A stretch of 64,000 nucleotides of DNA, taken from positions 1 to 64,000 of the forward strand of contig JAENZJ010000011.1 of assembly GCA_016841325.1 (NCBI GenBank), written 5' to 3'. Shown here one piece after another: positions 1 through 7,713 of the stretch (positions within the stretch are counted from its first letter, which is position 1; every line of letters begins with the position of its first letter). The DNA is from Thermincola carboxydiphila. Lineage in GTDB: Bacteria; Bacillota; Thermincolia; Thermincolales; UBA2595. The notes beneath the pieces are model-generated. The model saw only the letters and a list, made by a program, of their open reading frames with translations. It had not been told where the DNA came from and made no database searches. Position numbers and translations under genes: made by a program.

Positions 1-52
1 ACTACATTCCTTAGCCTTTTCCACATATGTGGAAAAGGCTAAGGAATGTAGT
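1..52. repeat. Perfect 52-bp palindrome at the window edge
   Basis: The first 26 bases are the exact reverse complement of the next 26, centred on CATATG, with no loop. The symmetry starts at base 1, so either the window happens to begin there or a contig ends in a fold-back. It could be a terminator-like element of an upstream gene, a recombination site or an assembly artefact. No gene reads into it within the window. Confidence 0.8.
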
Positions 53-112
53 ACAGAGTGCGCAGCCCTTGAAGCGCAGCTTCTTAGGGATGCGGCCCAC
101 CCCTTGCGGGTG

Positions 113-150
113 AAAGCGCGCGCATAGGGAACTGAAATATGCGCGCTTTT
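113..150 (+). terminator. Rho-independent terminator of an upstream unit
   Basis: The 9-bp stem GCGCGCATA (118-126) pairs with TATGCGCGC (138-146) and is followed by TTTT. It probably ends a transcript that enters from left of the window. Bases 150-240 between it and the LytTR-like array show nothing else recognisable. Confidence 0.6.
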
Positions 151-249
151 CTAGTTAACATTGGATACACTTTTCCGTATACCTATAAAAGGACATACAC
201 AAGTATTATGTAAACTAAAAATACTGCTATCCGTTTAAACAGATTGTAC

Positions 250-383
250 CACCATTTACTACCCGTATGCGACCATTTGGCAATCAGGTACATAGTCTTT
301 CGCGTTTGCATAACAACCGTTAAACTCTGATAAACGACCGTTAAGCAATAAAATAATACCGTTCACCGCTCATAACGACCATT
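250..383 (+). promoter_or_regulatory. Phased array of LytTR-type binding repeats
   Basis: Six copies of the heptamer (N)ACC(G/A)TT occur at 250, 271, 315, 336, 357 and 377. Spacings are 21, 44, 21, 21 and 20 bp, so all lie on one face of the helix at two turns per step. The copy at 337-345 (ACCGTTAAG) fits the published LytTR-domain consensus of 9-bp direct repeats with 12-13 bp spacers. The last repeat ends 13 bp before a candidate -35 (ATGACT, 397-402), with a candidate -10 (TAAAAT, 420-425) after a 17-bp gap. The array precedes acsA. No LytTR gene is in the window. Confidence 0.6.
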
Positions 384-425
384 CGCCGAAAATGCAATGA
401 CTTATCTACTGGTATGTACTAAAAT

Positions 426-793
426 ATAAACAAGACCTATGCTATAAGTGTATACAAATATAGACAATGAGGGGGTGAACAGAAAATAGAATACCGACCG
501 GGAAGCACCGGTAAAAGGTCCCCCAGCCTTTGAATGCAGTGTTTTCCATTTAGTTTATTCCCTTTGAAGAACTCCTGATTTTATGTTAACGTGATGAACA
601 ACCTGCGAAAGAATCTGAAATGTGAAAAAACTTATCAAAAATAACCTGCGAAAAAAACGCCAAGAAAATTTTTTTTGAACAACCTGCTTAGGCCCGGTGG
701 CTGAATTATTGGGCCAACAAAAAAGGACAGTACTTATCTAAAGTTGCACCAGAAGATTTCAGAAAAGTCTAAATTGTTAAATTGAACTTGATT
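426..793 (+). promoter_or_regulatory. Long untranslated leader of acsA
   Basis: About 370 bases lie between the candidate promoter and the acsA ribosome binding site, with no convincing ORF. The sequence AACCTGC recurs at 600, 643 and 681, and a weak 5-bp GGCCC/GGGCC hairpin lies near 691-715. I recognise no known riboswitch class. A second promoter inside the leader is possible. Confidence 0.3.
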
Positions 794-808
794 AGAGGAG
801 GCTTAGTA

Positions 809-2530
809 ATGTCTGAATTGAATGTGTTACCACCTTCTCCCGGGAAACATAACATGGAAGATTATGATGCGACAGCTGCTAATTACAAATGGGAAGATGT
901 GGAAAGAGAGTTTAGCTGGTTTACCACAGGAAAAGTAAACCTTGCCTATGAGGCCGTTGACAGGATGGTTGACGAGAAAGGCAAGGCTGACATGCCTGCA
1001 TTATATTATCTTGATGCCAAGCGGGAAGAAACCTATACTTTTGCCAATATGAAAGCTAATTCCAACAAGTTTGCCAATGTATTAAGAAAGTACGGTGTTG
1101 GGAAAGGTGACCGTGTGTTTATTTTTATGCCCAGGAGTCCTGAACTCTATTTCAGTTTCCTTGGTATTGTAAAAGTAGGGGCTATTGCAGGCCCGCTATT
1201 TGAAGCATTTATGGAAGCTGCCTTAAGGGACCGCCTTGCTGACAGTGAGGCTGTTGCTATTATTACCACACCGGAGTTGAAGGGACGTATCCTCAAAGAT
1301 GAACTTCCCAACCTGAAACATATTTTTGTGGTTGGAGCCAATGGCGACCTGGGTGAACGTGAAATTGACTGGGATGCCGAGATGGCTGCAGCATCTGAGG
1401 ATGCCCAAATAGAGTGGGTTGACCGGGAAACCCCGTTATTCCTCCTCTATACCTCAGGTTCAACCGGGAAGCCCAAGGGTATCATCCACGTGCATAATGA
1501 CATGCTGGGCTACTATGCAACAGGCAAGTATGTCGGTGACCTTCAGGAAGGTGACATGTACTGGTGTACTGCCGATCCGGGGTGGGTTACCGGTGTGGTT
1601 TACGGTATGCTGGCCCCCTGGCTTAATGGTGTCAGTACAATCCTCAGGGGCGGCCGTTTCAGTGCTGATGACTGGTACAGTACCCTGGCCAAGTATAAAG
1701 TTACCGTATGGTACAGCGCTCCTACAGCATTTCGTCTCCTGATGGCAGAGGGAGAAGACAAGCTGAAGAATTATGACCTGTCAAGCCTGCGCCATATCAT
1801 GTCAGTAGGTGAACCCCTGAACCCTGAGGTTATCCGCTGGTTTATGACCAATCTCAATATCCGGGTTCATGATACATGGTTTATGACAGAAACAGGTATG
1901 CAGATGATATGTAATTACCCGGCTATGCCCATCAAGCTTGGTTCAATGGGTAAGCCTGTTCCGGGCGTTGAAGCTGCCATTGTTGATGATGAAGGCAATG
2001 TCCTGCCTCCGCTGCAGATGGGCAACCTGGCAATTAAAAAAGGCTGGCCTGCCCAAATGCGTGCCGTCTGGAAAAACCCTGAGAAATACAATGAATATTT
2101 CAAGAATGACCCCTGGTATATATCAGGTGACTCGGCTTACATGGATGAAGATGGTTATTTCTTCTTCCAGGGACGTGTTGATGATGTAATCAATACAGCC
2201 GGTGAACGGGTTGGTCCCTTTGAGGTGGAGTCCAAGCTTATTGAGCACCCGGCAATTGCCGAAGCCGGTGTAATCGGCAAACCTGATTCGGTACGGGGTG
2301 AAATTATCAAGGCATTTATTGCCCTTCGCGAAGGATATGAGTGGACCGATGAGCTGGCCAAAGAGGTACGTGACTTTGTAAAACTCGGCCTTGCCGCTCA
2401 TGCCGCTCCCAGGGAGTTCGAGGTTAAGGATAAGCTGCCCAAGACACGTTCCGGCAAGATTATGCGCCGTGTCCTGAAGGCATGGGAACTGGGGCTGCCT
2501 GTTGGCGACCTGTCCACCATGGAGGACTAG
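809..2530 (+). CDS. acsA: Acetyl-CoA synthetase (AMP-forming)
   Basis: Activates acetate with ATP and CoA to acetyl-CoA through an acetyl-adenylate, in the cytoplasm. The AMP-binding signature YTSGSTGKPKG lies near residue 222. The C-terminal PKTRSGKIMRR carries the lysine that is typically acetylated to switch Acs enzymes off. The 573-residue length matches the short Bacillus-type AcsA rather than the 650-residue E. coli form. I place the start at ATG 809 because AGAGGAGG (794-801) is 7 bp upstream; an in-frame TTG at 782 has no such site. It is monocistronic, with a terminator just after. The LytTR-like array upstream suggests two-component control. Another short-chain acyl substrate, such as propionate, cannot be excluded. 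Confidence 0.88.
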   Translation: MSELNVLPPSPGKHNMEDYDATAANYKWEDVEREFSWFTTGKVNLAYEAVDRMVDEKGKADMPALYYLDAKREETYTFANMKANSNKFANVLRKYGVGKGDRVFIFMPRSPELYFSFLGIVKVGAIAGPLFEAFMEAALRDRLADSEAVAIITTPELKGRILKDELPNLKHIFVVGANGDLGEREIDWDAEMAAASEDAQIEWVDRETPLFLLYTSGSTGKPKGIIHVHNDMLGYYATGKYVGDLQEGDMYWCTADPGWVTGVVYGMLAPWLNGVSTILRGGRFSADDWYSTLAKYKVTVWYSAPTAFRLLMAEGEDKLKNYDLSSLRHIMSVGEPLNPEVIRWFMTNLNIRVHDTWFMTETGMQMICNYPAMPIKLGSMGKPVPGVEAAIVDDEGNVLPPLQMGNLAIKKGWPAQMRAVWKNPEKYNEYFKNDPWYISGDSAYMDEDGYFFFQGRVDDVINTAGERVGPFEVESKLIEHPAIAEAGVIGKPDSVRGEIIKAFIALREGYEWTDELAKEVRDFVKLGLAAHAAPREFEVKDKLPKTRSGKIMRRVLKAWELGLPVGDLSTMED

Positions 2531-2555
2531 AAACGAGCAAAAGCTTTATATATTA

Positions 2556-2580
2556 AGGGGCCTGATGGGGCCTCTTTCTT
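2556..2580 (+). terminator. Terminator of acsA
   Basis: AGGGGCC (2556-2562) pairs with GGCCTCT (2569-2575), including one G-U pair, and is followed by TTCTT. It lies 26 bases after the acsA stop. Confidence 0.65.
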
Positions 2581-2674
2581 CTGGCTAATTATTTCTAGTA
2601 AAAAATTCCGGCAGGGAAATTCAAAGATGCCGTAGAATCATGTTAAGGGCAAAAACCCACGGGGGGAGCGACAG

Positions 2675-3667
2675 ATGGCTGATACATTATCCAGGATTGT
2701 GCCAAAGCGAATCCGGCGTAAGCATGGGAAATATATAAAGAAATACCTTTACCCTGTGAAAACAGCTGCCCGCTGGGTCTTCAGGTGGCGGGTGTTCTGG
2801 CTCCTGGTGTTCATCTTCATATGTGCTACTGTCTGGTATCCTCCTGTCGGGGACCGGTTTGTGGATTTCATGGCCAGGAGGGATCCTCCTGTAAATGAAC
2901 TCCCGGCCAATGCCAGGCTCGACCTAAAGACCACAATTGCCTATAAAAAGGAAAAACTTGTTATTGTCAGGACAAATCTGGAGAATGTTGCCCTTTTGGC
3001 AGGAAGCGCCCTGGGGATTGGGGACATTGCCGGCCGTAAGCTGGCCAGTATCAGTGCAACAATGCCGGTCACTTCAAGTATAGAGAAAATATATGTGGTT
3101 CAGGATGAGAAGAAACCTGATTTGACGGCTTTTGAAATCGTAAAGGACAACCTTTACGATGCCTTTAAGGCTTATATGGATGTGCTGGCAGTGCAGATTG
3201 TCACCATTGATGACAAACCTGTACTTGTTGATGATGAGGGCAGAATCGTCCCCTATGACAAGACTGATAAAATCCTGCGCTGGGCTCGTCTGATCGAGGA
3301 TGCGGCAAATAAGTACGGTGTTGATCCGGCGATAATTGCAGCAATAATAGAACAGGAGTCAGGAGGCAACCCGGATGCGGTCAGCCGGGCCGGAGCCATT
3401 GGATTGATGCAACTGATGCCCGGGACTGCCAGGGGGCTGGGGGTAGACCCTTATGACCCCGCTCAAAATATAGATGGAGGGACCAGATACTTCCTCTACC
3501 AGTATAAAACCTTTGGCAGTATCGAACTGGCGTGTGCGGCCTATAATGCCGGTCCGAATAATGTCAGGAACGGCAGGTACCTTTATATCCCGGAAACGCG
3601 GGGTTATATGACAAATGTACCAAAACTGGTGGAAAAATACCGGGAGGCGTTTGCGGCCAAACAATAA
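2675..3667 (+). CDS. Membrane-anchored lytic transglycosylase (SLT domain)
   Basis: Predicted peptidoglycan lytic transglycosylase that cleaves the MurNAc-GlcNAc bond outside the membrane. A basic N-terminus is followed by one membrane segment (about residues 37-53), then a linker of about 150 residues without a recognised domain. A C-terminal SLT (Slt/MltC-like) domain covers about residues 210-325. The catalytic glutamate lies in EQESGGNP, followed by the family motifs [10 protein letters not shown] and AYNAGP. GGGGGGAG (2661-2668) precedes ATG 2675. It converges on the DUF881 cluster, with a shared hairpin between the stops. Its role (growth, sporulation or germination) is not shown by the sequence. 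Confidence 0.85.
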   Translation: MADTLSRIVPKRIRRKHGKYIKKYLYPVKTAARWVFRWRVFWLLVFIFICATVWYPPVGDRFVDFMARRDPPVNELPANARLDLKTTIAYKKEKLVIVRTNLENVALLAGSALGIGDIAGRKLASISATMPVTSSIEKIYVVQDEKKPDLTAFEIVKDNLYDAFKAYMDVLAVQIVTIDDKPVLVDDEGRIVPYDKTDKILRWARLIEDAANKYGVDPAIIAAIIEQESGGNPDAVSRAGAIGLMQLMPGTARGLGVDPYDPAQNIDGGTRYFLYQYKTFGSIELACAAYNAGPNNVRNGRYLYIPETRGYMTNVPKLVEKYREAFAAKQ

Positions 3668-3668
3668 G

Positions 3669-3695
3669 GGCAGCGGAATTATTCCGCTGCCTTTT
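3669..3695. terminator. Shared hairpin between convergent genes
   Basis: GGCAGCGGAA (3669-3678) pairs with TTCCGCTGCC (3682-3691), followed by TTTT on the plus strand. The right arm overlaps the last codons of the minus-strand DUF881 gene. It terminates the transglycosylase and may also serve the opposite strand. Confidence 0.7.
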
Positions 3696-4386
3696 CGACG
3701 ACTGTTTGAGCGTACCGGAAGGTAGGGGCTGAAGCCGAGGGGAGTCTCAAGTTTTCTTCCTGTTCTATGAGTATGGGTATTTTGAAGAGAGTCCTCAGGT
3801 TATCAACTATACCAAAGGGGATGGAGATACCTTTATCGAGGGAGTTTGGTTCACCAATTGCTTTTATGGTATAAGGGTAAGAAATCCGGACCCCATTGAT
3901 GAGTACTGCGGTAAATTCACTGTCAGGCATTATTGAGGTGCTGTTGGTGACTCTGAAGCCATTAACTGAAACTGCTTCCGCTCCGGAGTTCCACAATTCG
4001 TTTACGATGTCAACTATGTCCTGATATCCAAAGTAATTCTGGTCGTTTTCCGGAATGGTAATAACTATGCCCGGGCCTTCCACCGGTATGGTGCCCAGGG
4101 CTATATTCAACTTCTGCTGTTCCCTGGTCATAGCCTCCAGGGCAGTTTTATTCTGGTCGGCGCTCTGCTGCAGCAGTTTTAACTGGGTCCTCAGGTCCCA
4201 GACCTCCTGAATCAGCTGATAATATTTGGTGGTTAGGTTTTTGGCAACCGCAGCCAGGGTTTCATTGCTTTGATAGTTCAGGTCATCAGCCATTGCCTGG
4301 TGGGTCTTAAACTGCAGAGAAAGCAGCAGGCCCAGGCAGGCAAAAGCAATAATAAGAGTTAAAGGCCATTTTTTTCCCGACATCAT
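3679..4386 (-). CDS. DUF881 family membrane protein (YlxW/YlxX-like), distal copy
   Basis: Small bitopic membrane protein of unknown biochemical function. A signal-anchor segment (about residues 6-25) is followed by a coiled-coil region (about 45-95) and a DUF881 domain with the family motif VEGPGIVITIPE. In Bacillus such proteins sit beside the division genes ftsA and ftsZ. ATG 4386 overlaps the sbp stop by 4 bp, so translation is coupled. It is the third gene of a three-gene operon (DUF881, sbp, DUF881). No ftsA or ftsZ is visible here, so the cluster is detached from its usual neighbourhood or runs alone. Confidence 0.82.
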   Translation of the reverse strand: MMSGKKWPLTLIIAFACLGLLLSLQFKTHQAMADDLNYQSNETLAAVAKNLTTKYYQLIQEVWDLRTQLKLLQQSADQNKTALEAMTREQQKLNIALGTIPVEGPGIVITIPENDQNYFGYQDIVDIVNELWNSGAEAVSVNGFRVTNSTSIMPDSEFTAVLINGVRISYPYTIKAIGEPNSLDKGISIPFGIVDNLRTLFKIPILIEQEENLRLPSASAPTFRYAQTVVEKAAE

Positions 4387-4760
4387 GACACCTCGCGAGT
4401 GGTGGATTTTCTTTTGGCGGCAGGTGAAAGAAATTTATTAATCAATTCACGCCTGATAACTGCCAGGTTTTGAAATATCCTGAGCCCAAAAACAAAAATT
4501 GCAACATAGTAAAGGTCGACACCGATCCAGTCTCCCATCAGGACCATAAAGGCTGAAATCGAGCCATTGATAAAAAATCCTGACATCAGGATGGCGCCGT
4601 CATATTTATCCTGCATGACCCCCTTTATTCCACCCAGAGTGGAGTCAAGGGTTGCCAAAATGGCCACTGAAAGATAAGTGGCGAAAGCGGCAGGCAATGC
4701 GAAGGTTAAAGCCTGACCGGCCAGAAATCCCAGAAGAAGAGCCAGCACTGCCAAGACCAT
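4383..4760 (-). CDS. sbp: Small basic membrane protein (DUF1290, Sbp family)
   Basis: Small integral membrane protein of the DUF1290/Sbp family, with three or four hydrophobic segments over 125 residues and a basic C-terminus. The stretch ATLDSTLGGIKGVMQDKY is typical of the family. Function is unknown; in Bacillus it is transcribed with ylxW and ylxX near the division genes. ATG 4760 overlaps the preceding stop by 1 bp (TAATG), and its own stop overlaps the next start by 4 bp, which marks a tight operon. Confidence 0.85.
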   Translation of the reverse strand: MVLAVLALLLGFLAGQALTFALPAAFATYLSVAILATLDSTLGGIKGVMQDKYDGAILMSGFFINGSISAFMVLMGDWIGVDLYYVAIFVFGLRIFQNLAVIRRELINKFLSPAAKRKSTTREVS

Positions 4761-5482
4761 TAGTCTACACCTTCCTTTGACTCGATTGGAGTTGCATAAT
4801 TAAAAGTATAACTTCCCTTGTAAGCCGGAATAACCACATCATCCTGAACCTGCAGGGTTACCGGAAACTTGCTTAATTCCAGGGTGGTGAACTCACCGCT
4901 CCTGACAACTTCCTCCATCAGCTGAGGATTTCCGATGGCGCGGATTTCATAAGGTGGCGCCAGACGGTGGGTATTAACCAGAATGATATTACCGGCACAT
5001 CTGATATCACTGGTTGATACTATCCTGGTGTTGTTTACGGAAATTGCTTCTGCCCCCGCGGCACGCAGGTCATTTACTATATACAAAATGCTGGTATAAT
5101 GGATGATGTAAAGATTGGCTTCCTCGGCAGTTGCTGTACGTGCCCTGTCCTGGTCATTGAGGGTAATTACGATTCCGGGGCCGCTTACCTTGGTGAGTCC
5201 TGATAAAAACCTCAGCCTTTCCAGTTCCTCCTGTAAGGGTTCAAGTTCTGTCTGGGCTGCTGTTGCCAGCTGATATTCTTCAATACTCTTTCTGATCCCT
5301 GTTATTTCTGTTTCCAGTTCGTGGTTTTTCTGTTCCTGTGTCTTAATAATATTGACCAGGCCTTCATTCCTGGCTGCCATTGGGTTAAAGTCCTGCAGCT
5401 GGGTCTTCAGGTTTGATGTAAACAGGGTGCCAAACAAGAGGCATACCAGAGTTATAGATAGATGCCATTTTTCCAATTTCAA
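4760..5482 (-). CDS. DUF881 family membrane protein, proximal copy
   Basis: First gene of the DUF881-sbp-DUF881 operon. It has an N-terminal membrane anchor, a coiled-coil stretch (about residues 35-85) and the DUF881 core with VSGPGIVITLND. The frame stays open to GTG 5509, but that codon lacks a ribosome binding site. TTG 5482 is preceded by AAGGGAG at 9 bp and gives a standard anchor (MKLEKWHLSITLVCLL), so I prefer it. It is paralogous to the distal DUF881 protein; the two may act as a pair with Sbp between them. Biochemical function is unknown. Confidence 0.8.
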   Translation of the reverse strand: MKLEKWHLSITLVCLLFGTLFTSNLKTQLQDFNPMAARNEGLVNIIKTQEQKNHELETEITGIRKSIEEYQLATAAQTELEPLQEELERLRFLSGLTKVSGPGIVITLNDQDRARTATAEEANLYIIHYTSILYIVNDLRAAGAEAISVNNTRIVSTSDIRCAGNIILVNTHRLAPPYEIRAIGNPQLMEEVVRSGEFTTLELSKFPVTLQVQDDVVIPAYKGSYTFNYATPIESKEGVD

Positions 5483-5858
5483 TGCAGGATTCTCCCTTCT
5501 TTCCCACACACCCGGATATAGGCTGCGATTCCGTTAAACCGCTAACATTACTGAGCCGCCGTCATTGGCAAACCGGCGGTACAAGTCAAACCGGCCGCAT
5601 TGGCAAACCGGTGCAACAGGTGTTTAGGGATAATACTACTTTTCTATAATCGTGAATAAACTCCTGCTTGGGATATCCAAGAAAAAAATAAAGAAAATAG
5701 GAGTTTTTAGGAAATTTAAAGACAGAAAAAGGTGAGGATTTGCTTTATGTCGAATTATTAGAATAGAATGCGGAAACAGGGTAAGTAAAGGTCTGATTAC
5801 ACATAATATTAAGGTTAGCACCGGTTTAGAACGGTTGACAGGAAAAGAGGTGTCTTTA

Positions 5859-6662
5859 ATGTTATTCCAGCTGCCTGCAGTTAATTTAATCAATATTGTC
5901 GATATGTTGGTTGTGGCAGCTTTGATCTATAAATTATTCCAGTGGATTAAAGGCACCAGGGCCGTTCAACTGCTAAAGGGGATTGTCGTCCTGCTGATTG
6001 CGACAACCATAAGCGACTGGCTTGGCCTTTATACTATTAACTGGATTTTGAACAATATCAGGACAATGGTTGTTGTTGCCATTCCTGTTGTCTTCCAGCC
6101 GGAACTGCGCCGGGCCCTGGAACGCATCGGGAGGGGCAAGTTTTTTGCGCGGCCGTTTACTTTCCTGGGGGAAGAGGATACCAGCAGGGTTATCAATGAG
6201 ATCGTCCGTGCTGTTTTAACCATGGCCAAGAACAAAACCGGGGCCCTGATCGTCTTAGAAAGGGAAACCGGGATCAATGACTACATAGAAACGGGAGTAA
6301 GTCTGGATTCGGTAATTTCGGGAGAGTTCATCATCAATGTTTTTGTTCCTAATTCACCGCTTCATGATGGGGCCGTTATCATCCGGGGGGACCGGGTGGC
6401 TGCGGCCGGCTGTTTTCTTCCCCTCACTGAAAACCCCAACCTTGGCAAAGAACTGGGGACACGCCACCGGGCAGCGATAGGGATAACCGAGATTTCTGAT
6501 GCTGTTGCCATTGTGGTTTCAGAAGAAACCGGCATTATTTCCCTGGCCCGTGAAGGAAGGATTACTCGTAATTTTGACGAAAAAACCCTCCGGGAAGTTC
6601 TGGCGGGGATGCTAATTCAGAAAACAAATAATCACGCTCCATTCTGGTACAGGAGGTCATAG
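5859..6662 (+). CDS. cdaA: Membrane diadenylate cyclase CdaA
   Basis: Condenses two ATP into cyclic di-AMP, a messenger for potassium and cell-wall homeostasis. Three N-terminal membrane helices (about residues 5-75) are followed by a DisA_N/DAC domain with the catalytic motifs DGA and RHR (in LGTRHRAAIG). Length matches the family (about 270). ATG 5859 has AAAAGAGG 8 bp upstream; the in-frame TTG at 5835 does not. cdaR follows after 3 bp, and glmM lies two genes on, the conserved cdaA-cdaR-glmM order of Firmicutes. CdaR and GlmM are known modulators of CdaA. Confidence 0.93.
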   Translation: MLFQLPAVNLINIVDMLVVAALIYKLFQWIKGTRAVQLLKGIVVLLIATTISDWLGLYTINWILNNIRTMVVVAIPVVFQPELRRALERIGRGKFFARPFTFLGEEDTSRVINEIVRAVLTMAKNKTGALIVLERETGINDYIETGVSLDSVISGEFIINVFVPNSPLHDGAVIIRGDRVAAAGCFLPLTENPNLGKELGTRHRAAIGITEISDAVAIVVSEETGIISLAREGRITRNFDEKTLREVLAGMLIQKTNNHAPFWYRRS

Positions 6663-6665
6663 GCT

Positions 6666-7592
6666 GTGGGATGGTTCGGAAAGGGAGACTGGGGCCTGAA
6701 AATACTCTCAATAATCCTGGCTGTTGTGCTGTGGGTATATGTCTCCAATGAGCTCAACCCAACTAAAGATAAGGAATTTAAGGCTGTACCGGTTGAGGTA
6801 AGGGGTGTCGGACAAAACCTGGCTGTTTCCGAAATGCCGGGCACGGTTAATGTCCGGGTTCAGGCCAACCAAAACCTGATAGCAGACCTTGATGTGCGCT
6901 CAATTGAGGTTTTTGTTGACCTGAGCAGGGTCAGGCCGGGAGAAACAGTGGTTCCGGTCCAGGTAAAGGCCCCGGGCGGGGTTAAGGTGACTGATCTCAG
7001 GCCTCAGCAAGTTCCGGTAAAAATTGAGCCTATGGCTGAAAAGCAGGTCCCGGTGCAGGTTAATTACCTGAATTCGCCCGGGGAAGGGTATAAACTGCTG
7101 GCTGTAAAGGCCACACCTGATGAGGTTATTATCAGGGGACCCAAGAGTTTAATTGACAGGGTGGCTGCGGTTTCGGTCGATATCCAGTTGAAGAACCGGG
7201 AAAAGTCGTTTGGGGAGACCCTGCCGGTAAAGGTTATTGATGAAACAGGTAATTTCAGGGAGGAACGGTTTGTCACCCGAACACCGTCATTGGTTGATGT
7301 GTTTGTGACGATTGTTCCTGACCTGCCTGAGAGGAAGGCGGGGGTTATTCCCCAGATTACCGGTACTCCTGCTGCGGGCTATACTGTGCAGACAGTTGCA
7401 ATTGAACCTGAGGAACTGACTATTACAGGTGAACCGGAACTCATTAATAATATTCAGAGTGTGAATACCCTCCCGGTGAATATCAATGGGGCTAAAGAAG
7501 ATGTCTACACAGAAGTCGGTCCTGACCTGCCCCATGGGGTGTCGGCCGACAGGCAATCCCTGAGAGTGCTGGTTAAAATAGGACGGGACTGA
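6666..7592 (+). CDS. cdaR: CdaA regulator CdaR (YbbR domains)
   Basis: Extracytoplasmic regulator of the cyclase. One N-terminal membrane segment (about residues 10-27, LKILSIILAVVLWVYVSNEL) is followed by about three tandem YbbR beta domains. These share repeated phrases such as PDEVIIRGPKSLIDRV and PEELTITGEPELINNI. The start is GTG 6666, with AGGAGG (6651-6656) lying inside the end of cdaA, so the two are co-translated. Three YbbR repeats in 308 residues is on the short side of the family (Bacillus CdaR has four). Confidence 0.88.
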   Translation: MGWFGKGDWGLKILSIILAVVLWVYVSNELNPTKDKEFKAVPVEVRGVGQNLAVSEMPGTVNVRVQANQNLIADLDVRSIEVFVDLSRVRPGETVVPVQVKAPGGVKVTDLRPQQVPVKIEPMAEKQVPVQVNYLNSPGEGYKLLAVKATPDEVIIRGPKSLIDRVAAVSVDIQLKNREKSFGETLPVKVIDETGNFREERFVTRTPSLVDVFVTIVPDLPERKAGVIPQITGTPAAGYTVQTVAIEPEELTITGEPELINNIQSVNTLPVNINGAKEDVYTEVGPDLPHGVSADRQSLRVLVKIGRD

Positions 7593-7713
7593 TTGCGTAA
7601 CAGACAACCCGGTACAGAGCATATTATACATTGACAGGGTTCATTCAGAGGAATATAATCTTTTATGATTGCAGCAAATTAAAGAATTACCGCTGCTTCA
7701 GGCGGGGGTTGTG

